This document shows positions 1 to 5,385 of a DNA stretch of 6,066 nt, one piece after another. Source of the stretch: Candidatus Omnitrophota bacterium. GTDB taxonomy: Bacteria > Omnitrophota > Gorgyraeia > B26-G9. A program made the position numbers and the translations under genes. The stretch's first letter is position 1. Every line of letters begins with the position of its first letter. Under the pieces are notes generated by a model, which saw only the letters and a list, made by a program, of their open reading frames with translations, was not told the DNA's origin and did no database searches. The stretch lies in the NCBI GenBank assembly GCA_003645745.1, contig QNCH01000104.1:1-6066 (forward strand), in the 5' to 3' direction.

Positions 1-69
1 ACTGATATATATAAAGCAAAGCACAAAGAAAAGTATTAAACCAAATTTATGCCAAATATTTTTTTTCAT
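1..69 (-). CDS. N-terminus of a membrane-anchored or exported protein (partial, runs off window)
   Basis: An ATG at 67-69 on the minus strand opens a frame that stays open for 23 codons to the window edge. The visible peptide is MKKNIWHKFG followed by LILFFVLCFIYIS, a short basic head and then an unbroken hydrophobic stretch. This is the pattern of a Sec signal peptide or a first transmembrane helix. The ribosome-binding site is weak (AGG about 9 bases upstream). A second in-frame ATG at 91-93 would add eight residues and is an alternative start. The function cannot be read from 23 residues. Basic-hydrophobic starts like this occur in SecD-type translocase subunits among many others, so that is only a possibility. 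The gene follows the 641-residue exported protein on the same strand, 186 bases downstream of its stop, with structured DNA between them. Confidence 0.55.
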   Translation of the reverse strand, partial: MKKNIWHKFGLILFFVLCFIYIS

Positions 70-102
70 TACATTTAACCTATTTTTCCCCATAGCCCCC
101 CC

Positions 103-127
103 GTAGGAACACAAGCATACCTGCTGC
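103..127 (+). repeat. Degenerate GTAG-headed palindromic repeat (copy C)
   Basis: GTAG at 103-106 is followed by GAACACAAGCATACCTGCTGC. Allowing a one-base insertion, this aligns with the GTAG-GAACAAGGCATGCCTTATCC copy at 3882-3905. The shared parts are GTAGGAACA, a central CAT and CCT. The palindrome itself has decayed. I infer that it is an old member of the same dispersed family; alone it would not be convincing. Confidence 0.4.
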
Positions 128-207
128 AATTTGCAGAATAAATATTAATGGGTCGATAAAGGCAGAGCTTTCTGTCTTTACCCACCCAACCTTCCGATTA
201 CAGCAGG
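120..207 (-). other. Nested inverted repeats able to fold as a structured RNA
   Basis: CCTGCTGCAAT (120-130) is complementary to ATTACAGCAGG (197-207) over 11 positions with one G-U/A-C type difference. Inside lies a hairpin at 150-183: GGGT (150-153) pairs with ACCC (180-183), and after a 4-base bulge AAAGGCAGA (158-166) pairs with TCTGTCTTT (171-179) around a GCTT loop, again with one wobble position. A small palindrome, CTGCAA-T-TTGCAG, sits at 124-136. The region lies between the 641-residue gene and the next minus-strand gene, so on that strand it would be a 3' tail or a 5' leader. I recognise no riboswitch class. It could equally be decayed repeat DNA. Confidence 0.4.
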
Positions 208-235
208 AAGCAGGTTGTTTTGTACCTGCTTCCTG
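204..235 (-). terminator. Strong stem-loop just after the 641-residue gene (terminator-like, no U-tract)
   Basis: CAGGAAGCAGGT (204-215) and ACCTGCTTCCTG (224-235) form a perfect 12-bp stem with an 8-base loop. It starts 20 bases beyond the TAA stop (256-258) of the upstream gene, where a terminator would be expected. No T-run follows the stem in the minus direction, so it is not a canonical intrinsic terminator. It may instead pause polymerase or protect the 3' end of the mRNA. Bases 204-207 are also used by the alternative long-range pairing 120-130/197-207, so the two structures compete. Confidence 0.5.
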
Positions 236-255
236 ATAAAATTTAACAATAACTT

Positions 256-2181
256 TTATGCTTTAGTAAATGCTCTAACTGCTTCTAAAAAGTCCATTCT
301 TAACTTATCCCCAGCCTCACCAGAAACAACAAAATCATCGCCTGAGACCTGAAAAGCATTTTCTCCAAGTTCAGTAAGGCCTGCTATATTGCTCTGTCTG
401 GCAATTGCAGCTAAAGCTAAATTCAAACCATTTAAACCAGGATTTTCAGCTAAACTTTGCGTAACCTGTAAATAATATACATTATCAATATTATTTTCAA
501 TTCTGGCTTCATCCACATAAAGCACAGATAACTGCTGACCTTCCCCTAAATCAATATCGCTTTCATTACCAGTAGTAATAATTATTTTTTGCTGAAAAAC
601 ACCTTTTCCTGCTGCTGCTAATTCCGCTAACATTGCATTCACCATCTTTGCTTCTGCTTGATTTTGCGCGATAATATGCACTGCGCCTTGCTCAACACTA
701 TCATTTGCTAAGATAGATTCTAAACCAAGCAATGCCTGGCCAGGCACCAGGACTATTTCCCCTGAACTATTCAACTGCGGCATACAAGCTAAATCACCAG
801 CAGTATAACCTAATACGTTTCCTTCGCTAAGCGTGCTTGCTGCTTGATTAAGAATAACTGCCGCTTCCATACCTTCTTCAGCCAGTTCTGAGTGAATGTT
901 GCCCTGATAAACTCCAGCGACATTGTCCATTGCAGTACTGTAAGTAGTTCTGATTCCAGTTAACTGCTCTTGCATTTTGCTTTGCAGCCCTTCTAAAAGC
1001 CCTTTTCCATCTGCTGACCGAATTTCATCTTCTTGATCAGGTTGATTTTTGATCATCAATTTTCTAGCCGCTTCCTGATCCTCTGTTGAATCAGAAGCTG
1101 CTGATAATAAATTTTTATTTATAGATACACCTGCCTGTGCAGTTTCTCTTTCATTTGCTGCTAACCCATCGTTAATAACTCCTAGCAATGCTGTTCTTAA
1201 ATCTTCATTTGTCTTTTTGCCGAATATTCCCTCTTGCTGTTCTATCCTCTGACTGTGATCCATATTAGGAAGTAATGCTTCACCTGCTTCATGGGCAATT
1301 AGATTAGCAAGATTTTCTATAGATTCTTCTTTAAACTGTAAAGGCAAAGTCATTTGGCTTGGCGTAGCTTTTGCACCTATAATCATATTAGCAACAGAGT
1401 ATTGAACCGCTCCTTTTACCTGAGCGCTTCCAAAAACTAAGTTGCCGGCATCATTCAATTCTCGTACATCCTCAATAAGGGCTTGCTCTCTTGCTTGTGC
1501 AGCTGCATCTTGAGAAAGATTTGCATTAACCTGTTGTTCCCAATAATTAATTGCCTCTGCATTTTTAGCAATTTGCTTAGGTGTTGACTTTTCAGCAGAA
1601 AGCCGCAAAGCATTAGCTAAAGCTGCTAATTTTGTAGGATTAGACTGTTCTTTCCCATCAACTGTTTCCATATATTTGCCAACATTGGCTTCATTTGTAC
1701 CTACAAGCTTAGCTAAGGTTTCTACCGCAGCATCCCCGCTTTTAGTAAGTGCAAACTTACCATCTTGAATTTGTGCGATAACCTCATCATCCATAGATAT
1801 ATTATTTCCCGTTACTGTAATTCCTGCGCTGGCAATCAACTTTTGAATTTCTGCAATGAGATCATCTCTACCAGTTCCAGCAATATTGTCTGTCCACATA
1901 TCCATAATTCTCTGTACTTCCGGCTGATCATATGCTGCACCTAATTTTGCCTTTAACAATAAAGCAAACCCTTCCTTTTGCTCCAATATTTTAGTAGTAC
2001 CAGCAGGCAATGCCAGATTATCCACAGAATTCTGTAAAGCTGGATTTACGCTAACTGCATTTGGCGCAAAGTTTGCCGCAGGTAGAGCAAAACACAGATT
2101 AGACATAATAAATGTAGAGCTTACAAACAAACTTAAAAACTTTGCCAGCAAACTGCCCCTTTCTTCTTTTCTTAACTTCAT
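256..2181 (-). CDS. Exported 641-residue protein of unknown function with an HEAGE motif
   Basis: I do not recognise a characterised family. The N-terminus (MKLRKEERGS..., hydrophobic residues 15-29, then CFA at 30-32) is a typical Sec signal peptide, with likely cleavage after Ala32; Cys30 does not fit a lipobox. The start is ATG with the strong ribosome-binding site AAGGGAGGT five bases upstream (2187-2195). Residues 60-270 are mostly helical, rich in Ala, Gln and Asn. Residues 294-321 hold LIAHEAGEALL, then DHSQ and a Gln/Glu-rich stretch ending GIFG. His297, Glu298, Glu301 and His309 could bind a metal, but the second His of the HExxH protease motif is replaced by Glu. Residues 474-570 alternate strands and helices (GEIVLVPG, AVHIIAQN, KIIITTG, LSVLYVDE), suggesting an alpha/beta C-terminal domain. 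The mature chain has one cysteine (Cys466). Two promoters and a 10-bp palindrome precede the gene. A periplasmic location is inferred; function is unknown. Confidence 0.92.
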   Translation of the reverse strand: MKLRKEERGSLLAKFLSLFVSSTFIMSNLCFALPAANFAPNAVSVNPALQNSVDNLALPAGTTKILEQKEGFALLLKAKLGAAYDQPEVQRIMDMWTDNIAGTGRDDLIAEIQKLIASAGITVTGNNISMDDEVIAQIQDGKFALTKSGDAAVETLAKLVGTNEANVGKYMETVDGKEQSNPTKLAALANALRLSAEKSTPKQIAKNAEAINYWEQQVNANLSQDAAAQAREQALIEDVRELNDAGNLVFGSAQVKGAVQYSVANMIIGAKATPSQMTLPLQFKEESIENLANLIAHEAGEALLPNMDHSQRIEQQEGIFGKKTNEDLRTALLGVINDGLAANERETAQAGVSINKNLLSAASDSTEDQEAARKLMIKNQPDQEDEIRSADGKGLLEGLQSKMQEQLTGIRTTYSTAMDNVAGVYQGNIHSELAEEGMEAAVILNQAASTLSEGNVLGYTAGDLACMPQLNSSGEIVLVPGQALLGLESILANDSVEQGAVHIIAQNQAEAKMVNAMLAELAAAGKGVFQQKIIITTGNESDIDLGEGQQLSVLYVDEARIENNIDNVYYLQVTQSLAENPGLNGLNLALAAIARQSNIAGLTELGENAFQVSGDDFVVSGEAGDKLRMDFLEAVRAFTKA

Positions 2182-2237
2182 TTTGTACCTCCCTTAATAA
2201 AAATTAATTCCTAAACATTTCCTTTTCTATAACATCA

Positions 2238-2260
2238 CCTGAAATTTGATAAATTTCAGG
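2238..2260 (-). promoter_or_regulatory. Perfect 10-bp inverted repeat in the leader of the 641-residue gene
   Basis: CCTGAAATTT (2238-2247), a 3-base loop and AAATTTCAGG (2251-2260) form an exact dyad. It lies 57-79 bases upstream of the ATG and downstream of both predicted promoters, so it should be in the 5' untranslated RNA. No T-run follows on either strand, which argues against a terminator. It could be an operator for a dimeric regulator acting as a roadblock, or an mRNA-stabilising stem. The role is inferred. Confidence 0.5.
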
Positions 2261-2312
2261 ATTACTCAGATAAACAATAAATTACTTATGCGCAAATTTT
2301 AAAATCTATAAA

Positions 2313-2341
2313 AGTATAGCATAAAATACATCTTTTTTCAA
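2313..2341 (-). promoter_or_regulatory. Sigma-70-type promoter for the 641-residue gene (proximal)
   Basis: On the minus strand, TTGAAA (2336-2341) and TATACT (2313-2318) are separated by exactly 17 bases, close to the TTGACA/TATAAT consensus. Transcription would begin near 2306, giving a leader of about 125 bases that contains the palindrome at 2238-2260 and the strong ribosome-binding site at 2187-2195. Confidence 0.65.
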
Positions 2342-2359
2342 GAGGAGAGCAGAAAAAAA

Positions 2360-2389
2360 ATTATACAGAGATTATTTCTTTAAAATCAA
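2360..2389 (-). promoter_or_regulatory. Second sigma-70-type promoter for the 641-residue gene (distal)
   Basis: A perfect TATAAT (2360-2365, minus strand) is preceded after 18 bases by TTGATT (2384-2389). It lies 47 bases upstream of the proximal promoter in the same direction. The surroundings are very AT-rich, so a chance match is possible, but the pair suggests tandem promoters. Confidence 0.45.
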
Positions 2390-2522
2390 TCAAAATACTT
2401 CGCTGTTATACTCAAACGTAATCGGTTTGCAATTTTATGTCCCCCTGCACCTCATTTTGAAACGTTCTTCATTCGCCAAACCGTATAATAGGTAAATTAA
2501 GTGGGGTATTAGCATTACGGAG
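2390..2522. other. Non-coding spacer between the distal promoter and the inverted-repeat element
   Basis: No open frame with a ribosome-binding site is visible. The only structure seen is a 7-bp inverted repeat, CGGTTTG (2423-2429) and CAAACCG (2477-2483), separated by 47 bases. That is short enough to be chance. Together with the promoters and the element at 2523-2645, this accounts for the 458-base gap between the phosphofructokinase and the 641-residue gene. Confidence 0.4.
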
Positions 2523-2645
2523 TTATAGATTCCCGCTAAAAAATTGCGGGGATGACAGTGTAGGACAGGATACTATTGTCAATGCTACTGTTTATCATCT
2601 CCCCATTTTTTGTCATTCCCGCAATTTTTTAGCGGGAATCTATAA
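2523..2645. mobile_element. MITE-like element with 35-bp terminal inverted repeats
   Basis: The arm at 2523-2557 is the reverse complement of the arm at 2611-2645 at 34 of 35 positions. Each arm is itself a small hairpin: ATTCCCGC and GCGGGAAT around an A/T-rich loop, with one G-T pair in the left copy. The 53-base centre (2558-2610) has no coding capacity and contains a weaker inner inverted repeat (GGGGATGA near 2548 against TCATCTCCCC at 2595-2604). Nested short palindromes with long terminal repeats and no gene fit a non-autonomous mobile element. The ATTCCC...GGGAAT core recalls dispersed repeats such as neisserial dRS3, though the spacing differs. No clear target duplication is visible apart from possible TA dinucleotides at the ends. 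The right arm overlaps the last codons of the phosphofructokinase and includes its TAG stop. Confidence 0.7.
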
Positions 2646-3845
2646 ATACCTGATAATCGGCAAATTTAATTGTTCAAATTCAAAATCAGGAGCAAAACAT
2701 TTCCTGCCAAAACAAATCCCCATATTTTCATGTAAAACTACCCTGTTTAAATCTACGCGACGTTGTTTAATTGCATCAACAGTATTTAAATAACGAATTT
2801 TTTTGCCATTTACCCCAACAATAGTAACACCATTAATGCCTTGCTCCAAAAGTAAAACAGCAGCAGCACCTGCTTCTTTGCCAAAATTAACGTCATATGC
2901 TGAAGAATTGCCTGAACGCACAAGGTGACCTGGGCAAACCGAACGTATCTCAGGTATCTCATAAAGCTTTGGCACAAACATTTTTATTTTTTTCATAATT
3001 TTTTTTGTTCCAGCATCCTCTTTAAATCTCCTGTTCAGCTCCTGGCACACATATTTACCTGCTCCAGCCAATTTTTTATGTCCGAATGCATCAAGCCCCG
3101 CAGAATCATCAAACAATTCCTGGCCTGAAATATCTCTTATGCCTTCAGCTACAATAATCAAATATGTACCTGCCCTAACATCACTTTGCTCAATTCTGCG
3201 CCAAAAACGTTTTTTTGTATGAGCATATAAAAGTTCAAAATCAATTGGGATCTCCGGGATAAGAATAGCATCAGCATCTGCACCTATTCCGCCTCTGAAT
3301 GCGGTATGTCCCGCATAGCGGCCAAACACTTCTAAAACAATAATTCTATTATGAGTTCTGCCTGTAGTTTTTAAATCCTGGCCAAATTGCGCGATACGGT
3401 TAATTGTAGAATCAGCACCTACTGAATATGTCTGTAAATCAAGGTCCATTGTTTTTGGCGCGTGCACACATTTAATACCCTGGCCGCTTAAATCTACAAT
3501 CACACTTCCTGTATCATCCCCGCCGCTGATCACTAAGCCGTCAATCTTAAATTTTGCCATACCTTGCTTAATACGTTCATATTTATTCGGGTCAGAAATA
3601 TTTTTAATTTTTACTCTTGAATGGCCTGCCTCAGATCCTGCAGGATTAGCTTGCACAGCATCAATTCGTTCAGGCTTGAGTTCCACAAGACGGTCAAATT
3701 CTATTAGATTATAAAGTCCCGCATACCCGTTAGGAATAACAAAACAAGACATCCCTCTTTTATGCGCCATTTGTGCAGTACCTTTGACCACAGCATTAAG
3801 CCCGCCGCAATCACCGCCGCTGGTAATAATCCCAATTTTTTTCAT
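2640..3845 (-). CDS. pfp: 6-phosphofructokinase, probably pyrophosphate-dependent
   Basis: This enzyme phosphorylates fructose 6-phosphate to fructose 1,6-bisphosphate in the cytoplasm. The PfkA-family fold is clear: GIITSGGDCGGLNA (5-18) is the phosphate-binding loop, SGGDDTGS (107-114) and PKTMDLD (130-136) form the catalytic site, then FGR (174-176), Glu234 and GHLVR (306-310) bind the sugar phosphate. Asp111 and Lys131 occupy the positions that are Gly104 and Gly124 in the E. coli ATP enzyme. In this family that Asp+Lys pair marks pyrophosphate users, whose reaction is reversible. One oddity is Leu135, where the usual TIDND has Asn; both catalytic aspartates (134, 136) remain. The 401 residues fit the pyrophosphate class. 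ATG is preceded by AGGAGG (3850-3855) four bases away. The gene lies 102 bases after ugd, and its TAG stop lies inside the right arm of the inverted-repeat element at 2523-2645. Confidence 0.92.
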   Translation of the reverse strand: MKKIGIITSGGDCGGLNAVVKGTAQMAHKRGMSCFVIPNGYAGLYNLIEFDRLVELKPERIDAVQANPAGSEAGHSRVKIKNISDPNKYERIKQGMAKFKIDGLVISGGDDTGSVIVDLSGQGIKCVHAPKTMDLDLQTYSVGADSTINRIAQFGQDLKTTGRTHNRIIVLEVFGRYAGHTAFRGGIGADADAILIPEIPIDFELLYAHTKKRFWRRIEQSDVRAGTYLIIVAEGIRDISGQELFDDSAGLDAFGHKKLAGAGKYVCQELNRRFKEDAGTKKIMKKIKMFVPKLYEIPEIRSVCPGHLVRSGNSSAYDVNFGKEAGAAAVLLLEQGINGVTIVGVNGKKIRYLNTVDAIKQRRVDLNRVVLHENMGICFGRKCFAPDFEFEQLNLPIIRYL

Positions 3846-3881
3846 TTTTCCTCCTAATTAAATATTTTATTATTTTAACCT

Positions 3882-3905
3882 GTAGGAACAAGGCATGCCT
3901 TATCC
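3882..3905 (+). repeat. GTAG-headed palindromic repeat (REP-like copy B)
   Basis: GTAG (3882-3885) is followed by GAACAAGGCATGCCTTATCC (3886-3905), whose core AAGGCATGCCTT (3890-3901) is a perfect 12-bp palindrome. It matches the copy at 5357-5380 at 20 of 24 positions. Two of the differences (T to G and A to C in the inner stem) fall on paired bases and keep the pairing. It lies between ugd and the phosphofructokinase, upstream of the latter's ribosome-binding site. GTAG beside a palindrome is the hallmark of REP sequences mobilised by RAYT transposases; membership is inferred. Confidence 0.6.
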
Positions 3906-3947
3906 TCTATACTTCAATATCATATTTCAAAAACCTCTTTTACCTGT

Positions 3948-5330
3948 TCAAAAATGCTGCATACACGGCATACCAAGAGGGTACACATTAAAACCTATTT
4001 TATAAAGTTTTTTGTGGCATAAAATATTGCGTCCGTCAAAAATAAAAGCCGGTTTTTCCATCTGCTGATAAATCCTCTCGTAATCCAATGTTTTGTATAT
4101 GTCCCATTCTGTAATAATCGCGATTGCATGCGCATTGCGCGCTGCTTTATATGGATCAAGCTCAAATTCCACACAATCGGCGATACCTTTTAAATCATAT
4201 TGCGCGTTATCTAATGCTTTAGGGTCGCTGACAATTATTCTTGAATGCTCCTCGGCTAATTTATGGCTGATATAAATTGCCGGAGACTCTCTGGTATCAC
4301 TGGTATTAGCTTTAAACGCAAAACCGAATAACGTAATCCTTTTGTTCGCAAGAGTATTAAACATTGCATTCACCATATTTTTAACAAAACGTGTTTGCTG
4401 GTATTCATTAATTTTTATTACATTTTCCCAATATTGAGCTACCTCATAAAGGCTGTAATATTCACAAATATAAACTAAGTTTAAAATGTCTTTTTTAAAG
4501 CATGACCCGCCAAAACCAATACTCGCGTTTAAGAAATTAGAACCTATACGCCTGTCCATACCAATAGCGCGAGCAACTTTTGTTATATCAGCTTCGGTTT
4601 TTTCGCATAACGCGGAAATAGAATTTATTGAGGAAATTCTTTGCGCTAAAAATGCGTTTGCCGCAAGTTTAGAAAGTTCAGAACTCCAAATATCACTGGT
4701 AACAATTTTATCTTTACTCACCCAATGTTTGTAAATATCAACAATCTCAAGCATAGCTTTTTGCCCGCTTTGAGTGTCTCTGGCACCAATCAACACTCTG
4801 TCAGGATTTTCTAAATCTGAAATTGCTGTGCCTTCTGCTAAAAATTCAGGATTAGAAAGCACTTCAAAATGTGCTTTTTTATTATTCACCCGCAAAATCC
4901 GCTCCATAGCTTCTGCAGTACGCACAGGCAAAGTGCTTTTTTCCACAATAATTTTGTCAGATTCTGAAACTTTAGAAATTTCTCTGGCAATTTTTTCCCA
5001 ATACTGCAAGTCAGCAGTTTTTCCGGCTCCTGAGCCGTATGTTTTGGTTGGAGTGTTTATAGAAACAAAAATAATTTCAGCAGCTTTAATATTTTCCTCT
5101 ACAGCAGTAGAAAAAAATAAATTTCTGCCGCGCGTTTTTTTTACTATATCTAAAAGCCCCGGCTCATAAATCGGCAATTCATTACCCTGCCAGGATTTAA
5201 TTCTTTGCGCGTTAATATCAACTACAGTTACTTTATATTGAGGGCATTTTGCCGCAATCATTGCCATTGTCGGCCCTCCAACATAACCTGCCCCAATACA
5301 AACTATATGTTTATAAAAATTATCAGCCAC
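3948..5330 (-). CDS. ugd: UDP-glucose 6-dehydrogenase, eukaryote-like class
   Basis: This enzyme oxidises UDP-glucose to UDP-glucuronate with two NAD+, supplying precursor for surface polysaccharides. The NAD-binding Rossmann motif is CIGAGYVGGP (11-20), with Asp38 ending the second strand. Next come LPIYEPGL (52-59), SINTPTKTYG (90-99), EKSTLPVR (130-137) and NPEFLAEGTA (160-169). SSELSKLAANAFLAQRISS (216-234) holds the catalytic Lys221, and GFGGSCFKKD (272-281) holds the nucleophile Cys277 and Asp281. The C-terminal UDP-binding domain has FGFAFK (335-340), DTRESP (345-350) and PAFIFDGRN (427-435). The motifs match the animal/plant UGDH class almost word for word, rather than the shorter enterobacterial Ugd. 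The C-terminal extension of animal enzymes is absent; 460 residues is complete. The start codon is GTG (5328-5330), with AAGGAG nine bases upstream (5340-5345). The gene lies 55 bases after the YihY/BrkB gene and is probably co-transcribed with it. Confidence 0.96.
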   Translation of the reverse strand: MADNFYKHIVCIGAGYVGGPTMAMIAAKCPQYKVTVVDINAQRIKSWQGNELPIYEPGLLDIVKKTRGRNLFFSTAVEENIKAAEIIFVSINTPTKTYGSGAGKTADLQYWEKIAREISKVSESDKIIVEKSTLPVRTAEAMERILRVNNKKAHFEVLSNPEFLAEGTAISDLENPDRVLIGARDTQSGQKAMLEIVDIYKHWVSKDKIVTSDIWSSELSKLAANAFLAQRISSINSISALCEKTEADITKVARAIGMDRRIGSNFLNASIGFGGSCFKKDILNLVYICEYYSLYEVAQYWENVIKINEYQQTRFVKNMVNAMFNTLANKRITLFGFAFKANTSDTRESPAIYISHKLAEEHSRIIVSDPKALDNAQYDLKGIADCVEFELDPYKAARNAHAIAIITEWDIYKTLDYERIYQQMEKPAFIFDGRNILCHKKLYKIGFNVYPLGMPCMQHF

Positions 5331-5356
5331 AATTTTAATCTCCTTATGAATTTAAC

Positions 5357-5380
5357 GGACAAGTCATGACTTGTCCCTAC
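5357..5380 (-). repeat. GTAG-headed perfect palindrome (REP-like copy A)
   Basis: On the minus strand, GTAG (5377-5380) directly precedes GGACAAGTCATGACTTGTCC (5357-5376), an exact 20-bp palindrome. It fills most of the 55-base gap between the YihY/BrkB stop and the ugd ribosome-binding site, ending 11 bases before the latter. In the shared mRNA it would form a hairpin that could protect the upstream message or tune ugd translation. It is the intact member of the family seen at 3882-3905 and, degraded, at 103-127. Confidence 0.7.
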
Positions 5381-5385
5381 ATCTT

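Noticed and set aside
1264..1304. Classical HExxH zinc protease assignment for the exported protein
   Set aside because: The motif reads HEAGE, so the second zinc-binding histidine is missing; family membership cannot be claimed.
2082..2102. Lipoprotein signal (Cys30) in the 641-residue protein
   Set aside because: The residues before Cys30 are Ser-Asn-Leu, which do not fit a lipobox; CFA then Leu fits ordinary signal peptidase cleavage.
2485..2490. TATAAT on the plus strand as a promoter
   Set aside because: No -35 box at proper spacing (the nearest TTGAAA is 22 bases away), and no plus-strand gene follows.
2523..2645. CRISPR or intrinsic terminator interpretation of the inverted repeats
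   Set aside because: There are only two copies, in inverted rather than direct orientation, with no spacer series, and no T-run follows the stems in the minus direction.
2925..3128. 67-codon open frame on the plus strand, and similar short ones at 4093-4275, 4486-4734 and 5366-5569
   Set aside because: All are shadows opposite conserved genes, with unlikely compositions and no ribosome-binding sites.
3846..3947. Dedicated promoter for the phosphofructokinase
   Set aside because: TTGAAA and TATAGA occur but are only 13 bases apart; transcription from upstream of ugd is equally likely.
4774..5169. 131-codon open frame on the plus strand
   Set aside because: It lies wholly antisense to ugd, whose motifs are unmistakable; it has no ribosome-binding site or recognisable domain.
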